From NCBI GenBank assembly GCA_017163975.1, contig JAFFSR010000251.1:6696001-6760000 (forward strand): a DNA stretch of 64,000 nucleotides, read 5' to 3'. Both the position numbers and the translations under genes were made by a program. Positions 25,701-38,275 of the stretch are shown piece by piece. The DNA comes from Anastatus disparis (Eukaryota > Arthropoda > Insecta > Hymenoptera > Eupelmidae). Within the stretch, counting starts at the first letter, position 1. Every line of letters starts with the position of its first letter. The notes under the pieces were generated by a model, which was not told the origin of the DNA, made no database searches, and saw only the letters and a list, made by a program, of their open reading frames with translations.

Positions 25701-28346
25701 TGGAATTTAACCAAACCTCTGAAGTCACCTTAAAAAATAACGAAATATCTTTACTTAAAGCAAGTTGAAATTTCAAATATTTATCACGTAATTAATTAAA
25801 CTAGTAACTTAAAGCTAATTTATTAATATGTGCATCTTACTTTCAGCAATTTTGTCAGCTGGATCAGCAGGTAAATAATGATCGACGTATTGATCAGCAA
25901 CATTAATAGCACCAACCAACCTTTCAACAGCAGCATTAGCAGCTTTATTGCCAATAATTTTTAGACTATCCGCCCTTATCAGAACTGGTTTCACAAATTT
26001 ATTGTTTACGTATTCTCGTGTGTTCCAATACATCTGCAGAAACATTTTTATTTCTTTCTTTTTTACTTTCTTATTTTGCGATTTCAATTGTAATAATCAT
26101 TATAAGAAAAAACTTAAAATTTTGGCTTTGTAAATGATTATTTGTAATATGTGAAAAAGTATTGTTAGAAAGGGAATTAAAAATATTTATATCACACATT
26201 AGAATATGGGTGAATTCCGTGATATTTTAATGTTTTTTAAATTCATATTAAAATTGTTCATAACTTTTACAATAATGCAAGCACACTCTTTCATGAAACA
26301 TTATTGGCTTCTGCTGCCCTAATGCTACATTCGGACATAAAATTATCAAACTGAAATGTTGAAAATCTTATTGATATTCTAGCTTAGAAATCGCTCATTT
26401 ATCATATAATAATGTTAATTTTGGTCTTAAATTAGTGCGCAGACTAGTAAAATAATCATTATATTACTTAAATATATAAATCATTCAAATGAATATAAAT
26501 TTTAATTCATAAATACTATTGTATTTATATGTTTATAATAGACACATGTTATTAATAAAAATTCGTTCATAATCTTCTGAAAGAAAAATATAGTTAAAAT
26601 TTTTTTTTTCCTCTTCACTTGTACCGAGAAATAAACAAGATTGGTTAATTAAAAATAATTATGGCTGAAGTTGAAGACAATGAACCGATAAAGCCTTACG
26701 TTACCTATATTACTTCAGTAGATTTAATAAAAGTTGTTATTTTTATAACATGAATCATTTTTATACTTTGCCATAATAATTAGGTTAAATTACAATTTGA
26801 GACTGGATAAAAAAACGATCGTTTAAATATATTATCAATATTGTCGTAACATTTATTGATTTTATCGTCTTATAATATATTTATGGAGATTATTTGATTA
26901 TTACGTTGTTGTCAGAAATTAAGTTTAAATTAATTTTCTATTTTTGTTAATGAATCATAATTTTTTCAAAATCATAAAAATTTTCTAATTTTGAAAATAA
27001 AGTTTGGAATGTTATTGCGAAATGGATAATTTTATGAATGAATTACTTACGAGATGTGGAGGAAGATTTACAGCTGGTACACGTTGTTCAACAATGTCAA
27101 TACCTTTGCAAAGTAAATGATCGATTGTCATAATTGGCATATTAAATGCCAGCATTGCTGGAATTGCTGTTTGTGTAGCCAAAGCAAGAGATTGTTCAGC
27201 GGTGTCAAGACCCCAGCCCATCAATGAATTTGAGCGCTAAAAATAAAATAACGTAAATACAATCTTTTTTATCAAATACAAAAAATATTCAATTTTGCTC
27301 ATAAAAAAAATTCATTTTTCTTTTCTTTTCTCTTAAATCAAAATTCGTTTGGCAATTTGGTAACGTATCTTTGAAATGACAACATTTAAATTTAGAATGA
27401 ATTCTTATTTCATTAATTGTATTATCAAGGATGCTGTTATCAAACTATGAACAATGTGAATAATTTTATACTTTTGAATATATTTCTCATTTTAATAATA
27501 TGAAATAATTTAATATTTTTCGATGAATTAGATATTTTTAATTGATTTAAAAAATATAATTTATAATACACCCCGTATTCTAAATTTTTATCATGTACTT
27601 TATATATTTTAACTTGAGAAACAATTAAATTATAGACACTCGACCAAATAATAATAATTAAAAATACTCAATTCTAAAAATTATCCACATATTGCAATGT
27701 TTACTTGGTGAACGGTTTATTCAACTCGCAAACAATAACTGATTAGAGCTCGTCAAATGTACATTAGATATGGTTTATTATTTCTTTTTATTTTTCATCA
27801 AATATTTAAACAATAATTCAAAGTTTATTTGAAAAAAACAGGCGACTTAAATTAATTTAGTTCTTAAAGAATAATATTGCTTTGAATTAATATTTGTATT
27901 TTGCATTTTTCTTTAATAAATTATAAAGATACACCGAGTTAAGACGTATATTACGATAAACGTTCTATTAACGTTAATTTATTTATATCGCATTTTTGAT
28001 AACAGCATTATCCTGGTTTTATATTTGAATTCACGAAGATTCGCTAAAGTTTTTAAACTTGAATTGCGATGAAATATTTGGAAAAAATAATTGAAATTTA
28101 AATAAATGAAAATTATTATAATTGCTTTCAACATATTAAAATTTGAAAGCAAACTTTTGATTAATAAACTATTTTTTATGACTTGAATTTTTTTTAAATT
28201 TATATTTATACTCTATGTACCTTTATTTTTGCGTAGACATTGCCGGCTATATAGATGCTACTTTCCACAATTGGAAAACTGGAGATCCTTGCCACGGACT
28301 CTAGCTGGAGATCCGTGTGCCGCCTTTTAATTATTGGCGGCGCCAT
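22753..28346 (-). CDS. Lsd-1: Perilipin, lipid storage droplet protein Lsd-1 type
   Basis: Five coding exons (minus): 28346-28221, 27236-27051, 26033-25841, 25150-24969 and 23571-22753, all in phase, 501 residues. Lsd-1 (PLIN1) coats fat-body lipid droplets and controls hormone-stimulated lipolysis. The PAT domain is split by an extra intron absent from the two Lsd-2 genes: LQLESVARISSFPIVESSIY and VYAKIKRSNSLMGWGLDTAE, then TIDHLLCKGIDIVEQRVPAV. Next come VADQYVDHYLPADPADKIAE and the basic Lsd-1 hallmark RFSRKLQRRLTRRTLAEARA. A second hallmark, LPEPENQARPATLEQLLVLF then TRETARRIVHLVNG, precedes a hydrophobic helix region and a low-complexity acidic tail. Longer than the 431-residue Drosophila protein, mostly in that tail. 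Distal exons at 21221-21637 may give another end. Confidence 0.93.
23952..24230. repeat. Candidate MITE in Lsd-1 intron 4
   Basis: aggagaggtttaatat at the left faces atctaatcctctcct at the right, an imperfect terminal inverted repeat of about 16 bp around 280 bp. No target duplication confirmed. Confidence 0.4.
25589..25733. repeat. MITE with TTAAGGTGACTT termini
   Basis: Perfect 12-bp terminal inverted repeats (ttaaggtgactt / aagtcaccttaa) with further imperfect pairing inward (tggagattaagttaggt against accaaacctctg), 145 bp, in Lsd-1 intron 3. A TA or TTAA target duplication is compatible but cannot be separated from the repeat. Confidence 0.65.
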
Positions 28347-28830
28347 ATTTAATTTACTTTTTTTCTTCTTTTTTTTCAAAATAATACTTTAAATATATAA
28401 TCTTATTTTTTTTATAAATAACACACAGTATCTCGTTCTTTCAGTTAAAAGTGAAACAACAACTGAAATGCGCACGCAAAGCGCGCAAGTTAAAATAATA
28501 TCAAGAAGTAATGCGGGGGGATGGAGTTTTCTGTCGCTTTGCACGAAGAACTTAATCCCAACAACTTTAATGATGTGTGTTGACCAGTTTGTCGGTTTCA
28601 GTTATATGTTTTCTTTACCCCGCCCTCCACTTCCACTTTGATTTTATTCTTCTTTTTTTTCTTTCTTTCTTTTAACAACTGACTTTACTCTCTTCTTCTT
28701 CTGCTTCTTTCTCTCTCTTCTCTTTTTCTCTCAACGACGCGAATTCAATGCACTGTAACATACGCTTTATAGAGCGAAGAAGATATATATGTATACATAT
28801 ACATGTGATGGTTGTCGCAACGTCGGGGGG
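28347..28830 (-). promoter_or_regulatory. Lsd-1 5' UTR and promoter region
   Basis: Upstream of the Lsd-1 ATG the sequence becomes relatively GC-rich (ctgaaatgcgcacgcaaagc). A minus-strand TCAGTT initiator-like site lies at about 28462-28467, which would give a 5' UTR of about 118 nt. Pyrimidine-rich tracts at 28630-28735 lie further upstream. No TATA box is evident. Confidence 0.4.
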
Positions 28831-28849
28831 ATTCATGAGATGAAGAGTT

Positions 28850-29397
28850 TTATTTATTTTTAATGAAATAGTCTGTGCTTTTTCAGGAATAGAATTTAAA
28901 TGAATGGAATGGATATAGAGAGTTAAGAAATACTTTGGCTCAAGTATTTCAAAATTTAATTAAATTATAATTTAAGTTCATTCTTTCTTTCAAATATATA
29001 ATTAATTATTATAGTATAACAAAATTACTTAACTAATAAGATTATTTTAAATAGAATTTTCAAAATTAAATAATTAAAATACTTCTGAAGATATCTTAAA
29101 GATCGTGGACAAGACATCTAACTCTTTAAATTTAATTATGAATATATCATTACAAATTATAAAATTTTTTATATTTTTACTAAATTGTATCATTTACTGT
29201 ATATGTTTCATAATAAATTTTACATTTAAAAAAATTTTATAGTTCAATTGGTAAAAGTACATTTAATTTAGATTTCCATAAAAACATAAAATTTAAAAGT
29301 GTGATATACGTTGTATTTTTAAGGTTTTATAGCAATATACAAAAAGCTTTACATAGTTAATATCCACAATATGTTTTTAACAATTTTTCAAAATAAA
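28850..29397. other. Intergenic, nothing recognised
   Basis: AT-rich sequence without ORF, repeat or structured element that I can support. Confidence 0.4.
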
Positions 29398-30329
29398 CTA
29401 ACCAGGAGAATATCAGGGTACTAAATCACCGATTTTTCTCAAATTTTGAGATATGATTTTGGATGCAGAAATATGAAGACAAGGAAAATTTTAGAACCCA
29501 ATGCTTGATATTTCCCTAGTTATAGGCAATAAAAGAATGCCACTGAAAAAGTTACTAGATTTTTAAACGCTTATAGTTCTTTAGCATTAATAGCCAGAAG
29601 CTTAAAACTTTTTTAAATAAAAGCTGAGCTTAAATCTCTTAAAAATAGCACTTACCAGAAGAGGTTATGACCTTAAGGTCACAGATCTTGATGAAACTTT
29701 GAGATATGTTTTTAGGTACCAAAATATGAGTAAACACAGAGTGGTACAGTCTAACGCTTCGAAAAACTGAAGTTATGAACATTTTACAGTCTTATTTTCA
29801 GAAAAGAGCCCCTAATTGATGTGTAAATAATTCTGTCTATGAATACCTTTAATAAATTTACAATAACTAAAATAAAGGAAGAGAAGCAAGCTTTAATTTA
29901 CTGCTTTTAGAATTGAGAAATAATAATTAGAACCAACGTTTTGCTTATTTAAAGAGTACCAAAAACACCGTCCTTCAGAAATGCCGTTGAGACTTTACTC
30001 ATATTTTAATACCTAAAAACTTATCTCAAAGTTTCATCAAGATCTGTAACCCAAAAGTTATAATCTCTCCTGGTAAGACTATTTCAAAAAGATTTGAGCT
30101 CAGCTTTCATTTAAAAAAAGTTTTAAGTTTCTGGCTAACAATGCTTAAGAACTATAAGATTTGAAAATCTAGTAACTTTTTTAGTGACATTTTTTTATTG
30201 CCTGTAACTACGGAAATATCGAGCATTATGGTCTAAAATTTCCATTTTCTTTATATTTCTGTATCCAAAATCGTCTCTCAAAATTCGAACAAAATCGGTG
30301 GTCCGAAATCTTGACACTCTTCTGGTAAG
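29398..30329. mobile_element. Foldback element 1, long inverted repeats, nested
   Basis: The left arm starts ctaaccaggagaatatcagg and the right end reads cactcttctggtaag. Arms of about 250 bp are reverse complements (for example gctgagcttaaatct against agatttgagctcagc; ttgcctgtaactacggaaat against a left-arm partner). A second pair of the same terminal motif (cttaccagaagag at 29651; ctctcctggtaag ending 30077) lies inside, so a 427-bp relative appears inserted in the loop of the outer copy. No ORF of note and no target duplication found. Confidence 0.75.
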
Positions 30330-31953
30330 TTTATTTATTATTTATATAATGAAATATTTTATAGTAAAATATTTTTCAAACCCAAAAGTAAATATACAGT
30401 GTTTTTAGAATTAACAATAAAAATTTTTTTTTTAAATATACAATATACTGGAATAATGAAGACAGCCAGTAATATAGGTGTCAAATTTAAAAATCTGTAG
30501 TAGAACGTATACGTTCTATTCCTGAAATTTGCAAATTGAGCTTTACACAAAAAAGGAAACCAATCCTCTCAGGGACATAATCTTTAATCTTAAACAGGGG
30601 TATTTTTATTTTTTATTATAAATATATAAATTAATATAATATAGGTTAAATACATAACAAATATCATAAATAAATGCAAATGATTTAATAACATTATCAT
30701 ATTTAATCAATAATCTCAGTGCATCTGTGTTCCATTAATAATTCAATTTTTTGCTTATCCCATGCTTACTGTATTTTACCTTCTTAAATTTATCTTTTAA
30801 AGCCGTATTGACCAGATATTGAATAATGAAAATAACATTAATTATTCAATTAAACATCCTTTTACGTCAATGAAAAAAAAATCTATCACAAATTGAAAAT
30901 TTATTAATTCAATCAAACATTAAAATCAATATTTTCAAGTAATAATTTTTAATCAATATTAATAAATTATTATCAAACATAAATAATTACATTGAATTAT
31001 CAATCTGTCTTGACATTTTTTTATGTTAGTGAAAGTTTTCATACTATTTTATTACCCCATCCTAAGAATTCAATTTAATATTCTTATCTGTCAACTATCA
31101 TTGTCCTACATCAATTAATTTAATAATTTATTAATTTATTATATCTATTTGGCTTACTTTTATAAAAGTTTTACGTCAATGGACCACCATATTGTATAGA
31201 AAAAGAATAAAAAAAGAAAACGAAGGAGAAGTAGAAAGATGTGTATGACAGCACGTGTTTACACATAATTATGCATAAATTTCGTTTGTGTATGTGTATA
31301 TACATATATAGATTGAAAAGAGTTTATTAATGCTTACTTCGTGCGCCGAGAGAAGACCGACGATAAGAAAGGTTATAATGTCATGCTGCAGGATGTCGTT
31401 CGGCAAATGGTGGTTAATGTCGAGGCTAACATGTATAACGCATGCATATACATACACATACTTGTATGACCGGTACACTCCATATTTTTTAACTAATCTT
31501 TCTTTTAGTACAATGGTTCAAATATTATTCAAATCTTTTCATATTAAAATAATCATACCGGTTTATGAATCATTATGTTACTGGTACAGTTTTGGTATTA
31601 GAAAGCATAAATCACGTAATATTGATATTACAGGCATTTTTTTTAATCAATACAAATTAGTGAAATTTTTTGATTTTAGGACCAATTACCTGTTTAAATG
31701 AATTCTAATAAATTGATAATTTTACCTCATGGGTCACATTTATAAAAAAATATTATCATTTAAAAATAAAAAAAACGATTAAGCGGAAATATAATAGCTA
31801 ATGATATGTTCCGGAAGAAATTTGTATACAAATAATTGAGTAACGAATTTAATTAATATAAAAGATTTCATGTAAAAAAGAATTAATACAAAAGTATTTG
31901 TATTAATTCGTTAATCTGTATACAAAGATTCTTTAATAAAATTACTCTATAAG
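30330..31953. other. Intergenic spacer with one exon-like island
   Basis: AT-rich apart from the GC-rich island at 31349-31435 listed separately. No complete gene supported. Confidence 0.4.
31349..31435 (-). other. Isolated GC-rich exon-like island
   Basis: About 87 bp at near 50% G+C in otherwise AT-rich DNA. On the minus strand it is bounded by an acceptor (catgttag) and a good donor (GCACGAA followed by gtaagc), with one open frame that includes LPNDILQHDIITFLIVGLLS. The + strand also has an open frame through it (KTDDKKGYNVMLQDVVRQ), so strand and coding status are unresolved. It could be an exon of an unseen gene, a non-coding exon or a conserved element. Confidence 0.3.
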
Positions 31954-32146
31954 ATCTACACTGTTAAAAAAAATAGAATTTTGCTTCCAGTACATTTATG
32001 AAAGTTTTATTTTTACTTTAAATTTCATGCAATCGTACAGTAAAATTACGGTAAAATTATTAATTTTCATGGACAGACTTGAAGCGAGCTTCCAGTTTTG
32101 CATTAAATTTGCATTAAATTTCATGTTTCTTTTTAACAGTGTAGAT
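31954..32146. repeat. MITE with ATCTACACTGTTAAAAA termini
   Basis: Perfect 17-bp terminal inverted repeats (atctacactgttaaaaa / tttttaacagtgtagat) enclose a 193-bp non-coding unit. An internal cttccagt/actggaag pair adds subterminal symmetry. A non-autonomous DNA transposon of unassigned superfamily. Confidence 0.75.
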
Positions 32147-34380
32147 ATTTTCTAATACCGATGCTACTTCCACATTTAAATCTCTACCATGTAACCCATC
32201 AGTAGTTATTAAGTTTGCATGTTTATTTTTATCATCAAAAAAGTTTTGCTTTGCAAAATGATAAAAACTTTTCTGTATTCCATTTTATCTTATTTGATTT
32301 CTAAATGATAATATTGTTGCATGAATGGATTGCAGATTTAATGCATAAATTAAACAGAAATCCTAACATAAAATTTTGAATTTTGCAAGATTCATAAAAT
32401 ATATCAGTGTTATAAATTATCAGTGCTATAAATTTCTTGTAGGTGAGAGCCTACAATAACAAAATATTACAATATTAACAAATTTAAAAAAAAAATTTGT
32501 AGCGTTCCTGTATGATTTTTTTTCAAAATATTTTGCAAAATTTTCTTCAATTAAAGAAAATAAAAAAAATATAGGTGAAATATAAATGAAAATAAAACAA
32601 TAACATATTTAAAAAGCTTTGTATACAATAAATGATTAAAATTATGAAATTACTTTATATAAACGTAGCAATTTCGATAAGGCTAATCTCATAGACACCT
32701 CTGCTTAGGTGCAAAGTTCTCTTGATGTATTATCTAATAAGATAAGATTGTTCGGCCAGGCAATTTTGTCAAGGTTTTTCTTTTCGTGTATTTTGATTAT
32801 TAATAAAAAAGGCATTTAAACCGAACAAATCAATTCTCATGTTTACTAAAAACAAATAAAAATTCGATTTAATTAAATTTGTTTAATCATTTATTTTGAC
32901 AAATAAGGACAAAAAGAAAACAACGGAAAAAATAAATAATGATAATTCTAAAACATTAATTGATAAAAGCTTAACTCTACTAGAGAACATACAGAAAATC
33001 ACTAATTAGATGATTAAATGTCTTGGTGACCGAAAAGATTCCATAATGTTATTTACAACAACTTGCTGCTTTCTCTCTTTATTGATACTTTACATATACT
33101 TTCTTTATTTTTTTTTCATTTCCTTTATTTTTTCTGTTGCTTTCTTTAACGATTAAAACTATCAATTAATGTGTGCAAGAGAATCTATTTTCTTACATAT
33201 TGAATTATTAAAAGGGAAAAATATGTGCAGTAGTTGAGCACTAATTAATTACCTCTTTTGCAGCTCTTTATTTTTCTTTATTTTTACGTTATCAAGACTT
33301 TTAAATGTCGTCTGTGACAAACAAATAAATGACTCATTTGCTAAAAATTCATCATTGAAACCACCATACGTTACGTTCATAATAAAAAAAAAGAAACACA
33401 CGTTAATATTACGCTTTGTTATGAAAAATTTTTTGTTATTTCATAAACAATAATGTCTATGAGGAATCAAAAGAATCGAGATGCATTTATTATTGATTTT
33501 TATTATAGGGTGAAATTTTGATTCTCAAAACCAAATTTACTATTTAATGTTAGCTTATAAAATATACTTATTAATTTCTTAAATATTAGTTGTACAAAAT
33601 TATCTTTTTGATTTTTGTCTGATTACCAAAGATTGTATGATCTATATCAGAATATTAAAAATTTTATAAATGTTTTTTTATGTTTTTCAATAAAATATTT
33701 AGGTTTTATTAAATTAACATGTTCTATTAAATACTAAACTAAATTTTACTAAAAATGGAATATTTGAATTGGTAAAGCACTTTTAATTTAATATCTATTA
33801 TTAATTGAAGAAGAACTAAGCCTAATGAAAAATCAACGATGAATTGAATATAACTTAAAATAAAATTATGAAAAAACTAAAAAATTTAAAGAATAGTTAA
33901 AGAACATTAAAAAGAACATTCGATATCATTATGGAAACATTCAGATCCATTAATGCACCAATGACCAGAATGTTTGCTTCGATAGCGTGTATATATGAGG
34001 TTTGATAAACATACAAATTTATCTTTTACATACAAGATCCTATAGCTTTTTTTCAGAGGATTATTTACTATTGTTGATAGCGTTAAAGTATGACAGATAA
34101 GAAAAAAGAAAGTAGAGAAAAAAATTATAGTTATTATGAACTCTCGGGAAGGTTGTGATGAATGTTAGATTTGAAGGATTTTCAATAAAGAATGGTCCTT
34201 AATCTGTGACTTATAAATTAAGGATAAATCTAAGTTTAATAAAAAGACATTACCTTTTTCTTTCTTTCATTAAAGTTTGACGCTTCGAAAGACCCTTTTT
34301 TGTTGCAAAAAAAAGAAGATGCGTTAATTACGCAATATGCAAAGTCTTTCTGTCTTTCTCTTATTAAAGCACACGATCCC
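32147..34380. other. Intergenic, nothing recognised
   Basis: AT-rich sequence with poly-T and poly-A tracts. No ORF, RNA gene or inverted repeat that I can support. Confidence 0.4.
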
Positions 34381-34479
34381 AATCGTTTGGCGCTGTTTCA
34401 GTTGAAAAACACGTTGTCGACTGCGCCTTGATGCGCGCGACCGTTGACGACGGCAAAATATCTCATCTGCTTTGACCTA

Positions 34480-34884
34480 TGACACATCGATTACGTTGCG
34501 TTTTCAAACTTTCTCTCTCTCTCTCTTTCTTTTTTCTTATTACTTTTTTCTTCTCTTGCAATAAGATGTTAATTGTATCTTTATAATGTGAAACCGCTCT
34601 CAAAACAAGTAAAATGAAATTTCTCTCTCTCTTCTTCTTTCTTTCTTACATTAAACTTTCGTTTGTTTAGCATAAAAGCTTAACATGTATAGGTATATAC
34701 ATATGCAATTTTAAATCGCAAAGAAGTAATAAAAGAGAAAAACGGAGAAGGCGACGCTATAAACGTAAAACCGTTCCAAGACTTTCTTTAGAAGAAACTG
34801 CACAAGCAATATTGAGTCTTGCATATAACAAGCCGAAGCTTCCACCACCCCTTTTAGTTAACAAGTATATCTTTGATTTCTGAT
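34480..34884 (+). CDS. Weak candidate two-exon gene, small basic (possibly secreted) peptide
   Basis: A CpG-rich patch (34380-34500) with a TCAGTT initiator at about 34398 precedes an ATG in gacctatgacacatcg. Its frame gives MTHRLRCVFK followed by a Leu/Ser/Phe-rich stretch resembling a signal peptide, then GTATCT as a possible donor. A strong acceptor (pyrimidine tract then tttgtttag, about 34669) opens a phase-0 frame with KREKRRRRRYKRK, then TVPRLSLEETAQAILSLAYN, then KPKLPPPLL, to a stop at 34884. The second exon looks coding by composition. The hydrophobic stretch comes from a CT repeat and may be chance. No family recognised; the exon could belong to another gene model. Confidence 0.22.
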
Positions 34885-34889
34885 ATATG

Positions 34890-36236
34890 CTGTACATATA
34901 TATTTATTTTTCATTTTTTTTTCTCTCTACCTTTTATAAATGTGTACGTGCATGTTATGGATATACGCGCAAATATGAAAAGTATATCAGTGCATTTGCA
35001 ATTGTGTTCATGCATGTGTAAAATGTGATTGATAATGAAAACATATAATTTCAAAATGTTGGATTATTAATTTTATTACAATGAAGAAAAATTATCGGTC
35101 ATTTATTTTTCTATTATTTTTTTTTGTTTATTTGTTTTAATAAAAATAATTGCGTAAGTTTTTAATCTGACAATAATGTTATCAATAGCGTGCTTTCTAT
35201 TATTATTTTAAAAAGTAAATAACCCAGAATTTCAAGTTAATAATTGTTACTTAATTTAAGAGATTTAAGGAAATAAGAATATAATTGTATTAAAAGATTA
35301 ATGTGAACGTTTAATAAATGTTCTAAAAAGAATTATAAACGTTTATAAATCAATTACTAACTTTATTCTTTATTTAATATTATAATAAAACATGTGCACG
35401 TTTCCCTCATAACAACAACATTTAATTATTAATTCTGTCCTGATGTAAAGCCAGGACTTCACATATAAATAAAGTTTGCAATTCATGTTGGTTTAGTATT
35501 ATTTTTCATGGGACAAATTTTGAATGATTAAAGTGAAATAAATTACATTCTCTTATTTTGCAGATTATATGGAATAAAGTATATAACAGTAGATGAAAGC
35601 TCCATTATAAAAAAAAAGAATTTTTAAATATTCTATCTATGTGACATAAAGTTACAATAAACTTAATAGTGAACAAGAAAAAAAATTTTTAGATTGATTC
35701 TTAATATCATTTTCTTGAAATAATTTGACAAATATTTATTAAATTTTGATTAAATTAATTTTAAAACAATCCGCAACAATTATATTAGTCTAGACTCAGT
35801 TGATGATAATTTGCACTCATTAAATGACTGAGTTAAAGTTAATGAATGACAATTGGTAAAATAAAATTAAATGAACAGTAAAGTAATTGCATGATGTTGT
35901 GCGTGTTATAAATAATTTATGTAAATCAGAATACATTATTGAAGTTTTTATAGTGACTCAAGTAGCTTTTGATAAAAATAAGATATGTAGTTAAAAATAT
36001 CAAGAAAAGTGTGTAATACAAGCTTTTCATAGCATTTTTAAAAATATATAAGGTCATCGACCAAATTAAAGAGAAAAAATGAAAGATATTTCAAAATTTA
36101 AGATAAGCTATTATGGCAAAAATAGCATTCATCCTCATAACTTAATAAAATAATTATATTTTTTTATGAAACAAAAATTAAATTGTGGATTTTCTGATCA
36201 AGGATTGAAATTAATCAAAAATATGCCACGTGATTG
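34890..36236. other. Intergenic flank of the LTR element
   Basis: AT-rich, with no gene or repeat recognised up to the target duplication at 36237. Confidence 0.4.
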
Positions 36237-36240
36237 ATTA

Positions 36241-37299
36241 TGTTACGACCGGATTTGGTTCGGTCGTTGAGTTCACAAAAAGGAATAAATTTCTTTTTAT
36301 TGGGAACCAGTTTGTAGTCCCAGGACTTATCTGTCACCTTTTAATTAAATATTTATTAAAATTAAATTTTTATTTAGTTTTAAAATAATCAAATTTTTAT
36401 AAAAAGTTAATAACAAGTTTTAATTACTTAAATAAATTCCTCTTTTTGTATTTTCTTTTATTTTTAATTTAATAATTAATACACGTGCTATTTATTATAT
36501 ATAATAATTTTCCTTACGATTAAATATTCCAAGAAGAGAAGGAGAAGATATATAAATGTATCCCTTGAAGTTCCGTCCTTTAATCTCCGCTTAGATTAAC
36601 TTATTCCTACACGGTTAAGTTATCCGTGGCCAGATTAGTTTAGATTCTTGAACTCTCGGTCGTCCAGCGCTCAGCTACTTTATACGTTTACGTCGTCACT
36701 TGCACTTGTTTGTCTTTTTTTTTTCACTAAATATTTACTGATTTAATTTTTGCAAAAATATTTATTTGTTTAAATGCAAAAATTGTAGTTTTATATTTTC
36801 TATACTATAATTTTTCTTTCTATTAGCGAAGTAGGTTTCTAAGCTACTTCCTAATGAATTTTATGATAAATAAAATTGATTCAGAAAAAAACTAACACTG
36901 ACTTTATCTCAGAGGGCCAGCAGAGCCGACTTTAGCGGTTGCTATCGTATTATGACAAAAGGCGAAGAGTGACGTAGGGGGCTGTTTTTATTGCCTTGCG
37001 CCGGGCGATCGAGAGATGGGAAATCCAATCAAAACCTGACATGCAGCTGAAATTTCTAGGACAGAAAATCATTCGATTGTTTTAGAGTTCATTGGCTTGC
37101 TTACCAATGAATTCTTGTACCTTCTTCTCCGTCTCTTCTTTACATTTGAAGTTTGCGCAATTTTTAAGAATGCTGACTCGGGACATCGCATGGAACTACT
37201 TTTTGTTTGAATTGAAAAAAAATAGATTAATGAATAATTCCAATCTTTAATATAATTTATTTAACAATTTATAAGGGTTTAGTTCCATGGGATGTCACA
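36241..37299 (-). repeat. LTR (3' LTR in element orientation)
   Basis: 1059 bp, nearly identical to 44310-45369. Differences seen are ctta-T-ctgtc against ctta-C-ctgtc and one T in a T run before gcaaaaat. Minus-strand termini are TGTGACATCC and GGTCGTAACA. Confidence 0.93.
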
Positions 37300-37313
37300 C
37301 CTTCCCCTCAGGT
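37300..37313 (-). other. Polypurine tract of the LTR element
   Basis: The minus strand reads acctgaggggaagg directly before the TGTGACATCC start of the LTR, the expected place for the plus-strand primer. Confidence 0.75.
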
Positions 37314-38275
37314 CGATTGTCGTCCCGACAATCAGCGTGAGAGTTGTAGAACGGACCGAATGTTACAGATGTAGTACATATAAACAAAAAACGATTTTCG
37401 AGATATTTGGGAATTGAGTCATAAATTGGCTGTTTTATTTTGGTTACCCTATAACTATAGTTTCTATAATAAAAAAATACATTGGTTAAATATGGATGTA
37501 TAGGTAGTAGTATTTATATATTTTTTTTTTCTTCTTTTTTTTTGTAATTGTTAAATTAAAATTATATACATCGGTTGGAAACAATTTTAATATTGTATTT
37601 GTTTCAGTAGAAAAGAAGTAAATTGAAGATGAGAAAAATTTTTTAAAATAAATGTAATAATTGCAAAAAAATTTTTTTTTTTTTTGTTTGTATAGGTCAC
37701 TGAAAGAAATACACTATTAATTACAAGAAAATATACCATTCAATTATTTTATAATTATTTTGATTTTAGATTGTCGTTAATTTGTAAGGTTTTGGAATGT
37801 ATATAGTATCGGTGCTTATAATATTACAAAACTTCATGTGAGTTAAACTAAAAAAAGAAATATTGTTATAGTATATAAATTATTAAATTTAATGTTTCAA
37901 GTTAATGATTTAAGTTCTTGAATGTTTATTTGAAATCTTCCTTGAAAAGTGATGATTGAATCGTTACGTGGTTGCTTCTATTAAGGTCAGGCGTAGGTGA
38001 TGTTTTGCAGTGGTAAATCAGCATCCAGGGAGGCTGCAGAGAAAGATCGTTCTAGAGTTCGATTTTCATGAGGTGTGACTTCTGTGTTTTGATTGCACAG
38101 GTTAGAAAGTTCGGAGATTTCCAGTATCTGATGGTTGGAGTGGTTTTGTTAAAGAGGTTGTAAGGTCACGTAAGTACTATGGCGATTTGATTCTGGTTGC
38201 TTTAAAGAATATTCTTGCAATTCTATACTACTTATTTTTCGATTGTGTTTAGTTCGTTGTTTACATTTCAAGGAT

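Noticed and set aside
26661..26752. 30-codon ATG frame (MAEVEDNEPIKPYVTYI start) on the + strand inside Lsd-1 intron 2
   Set aside because: Too short, no splice partner or domain; the opening looks coding-like but nothing else supports it.
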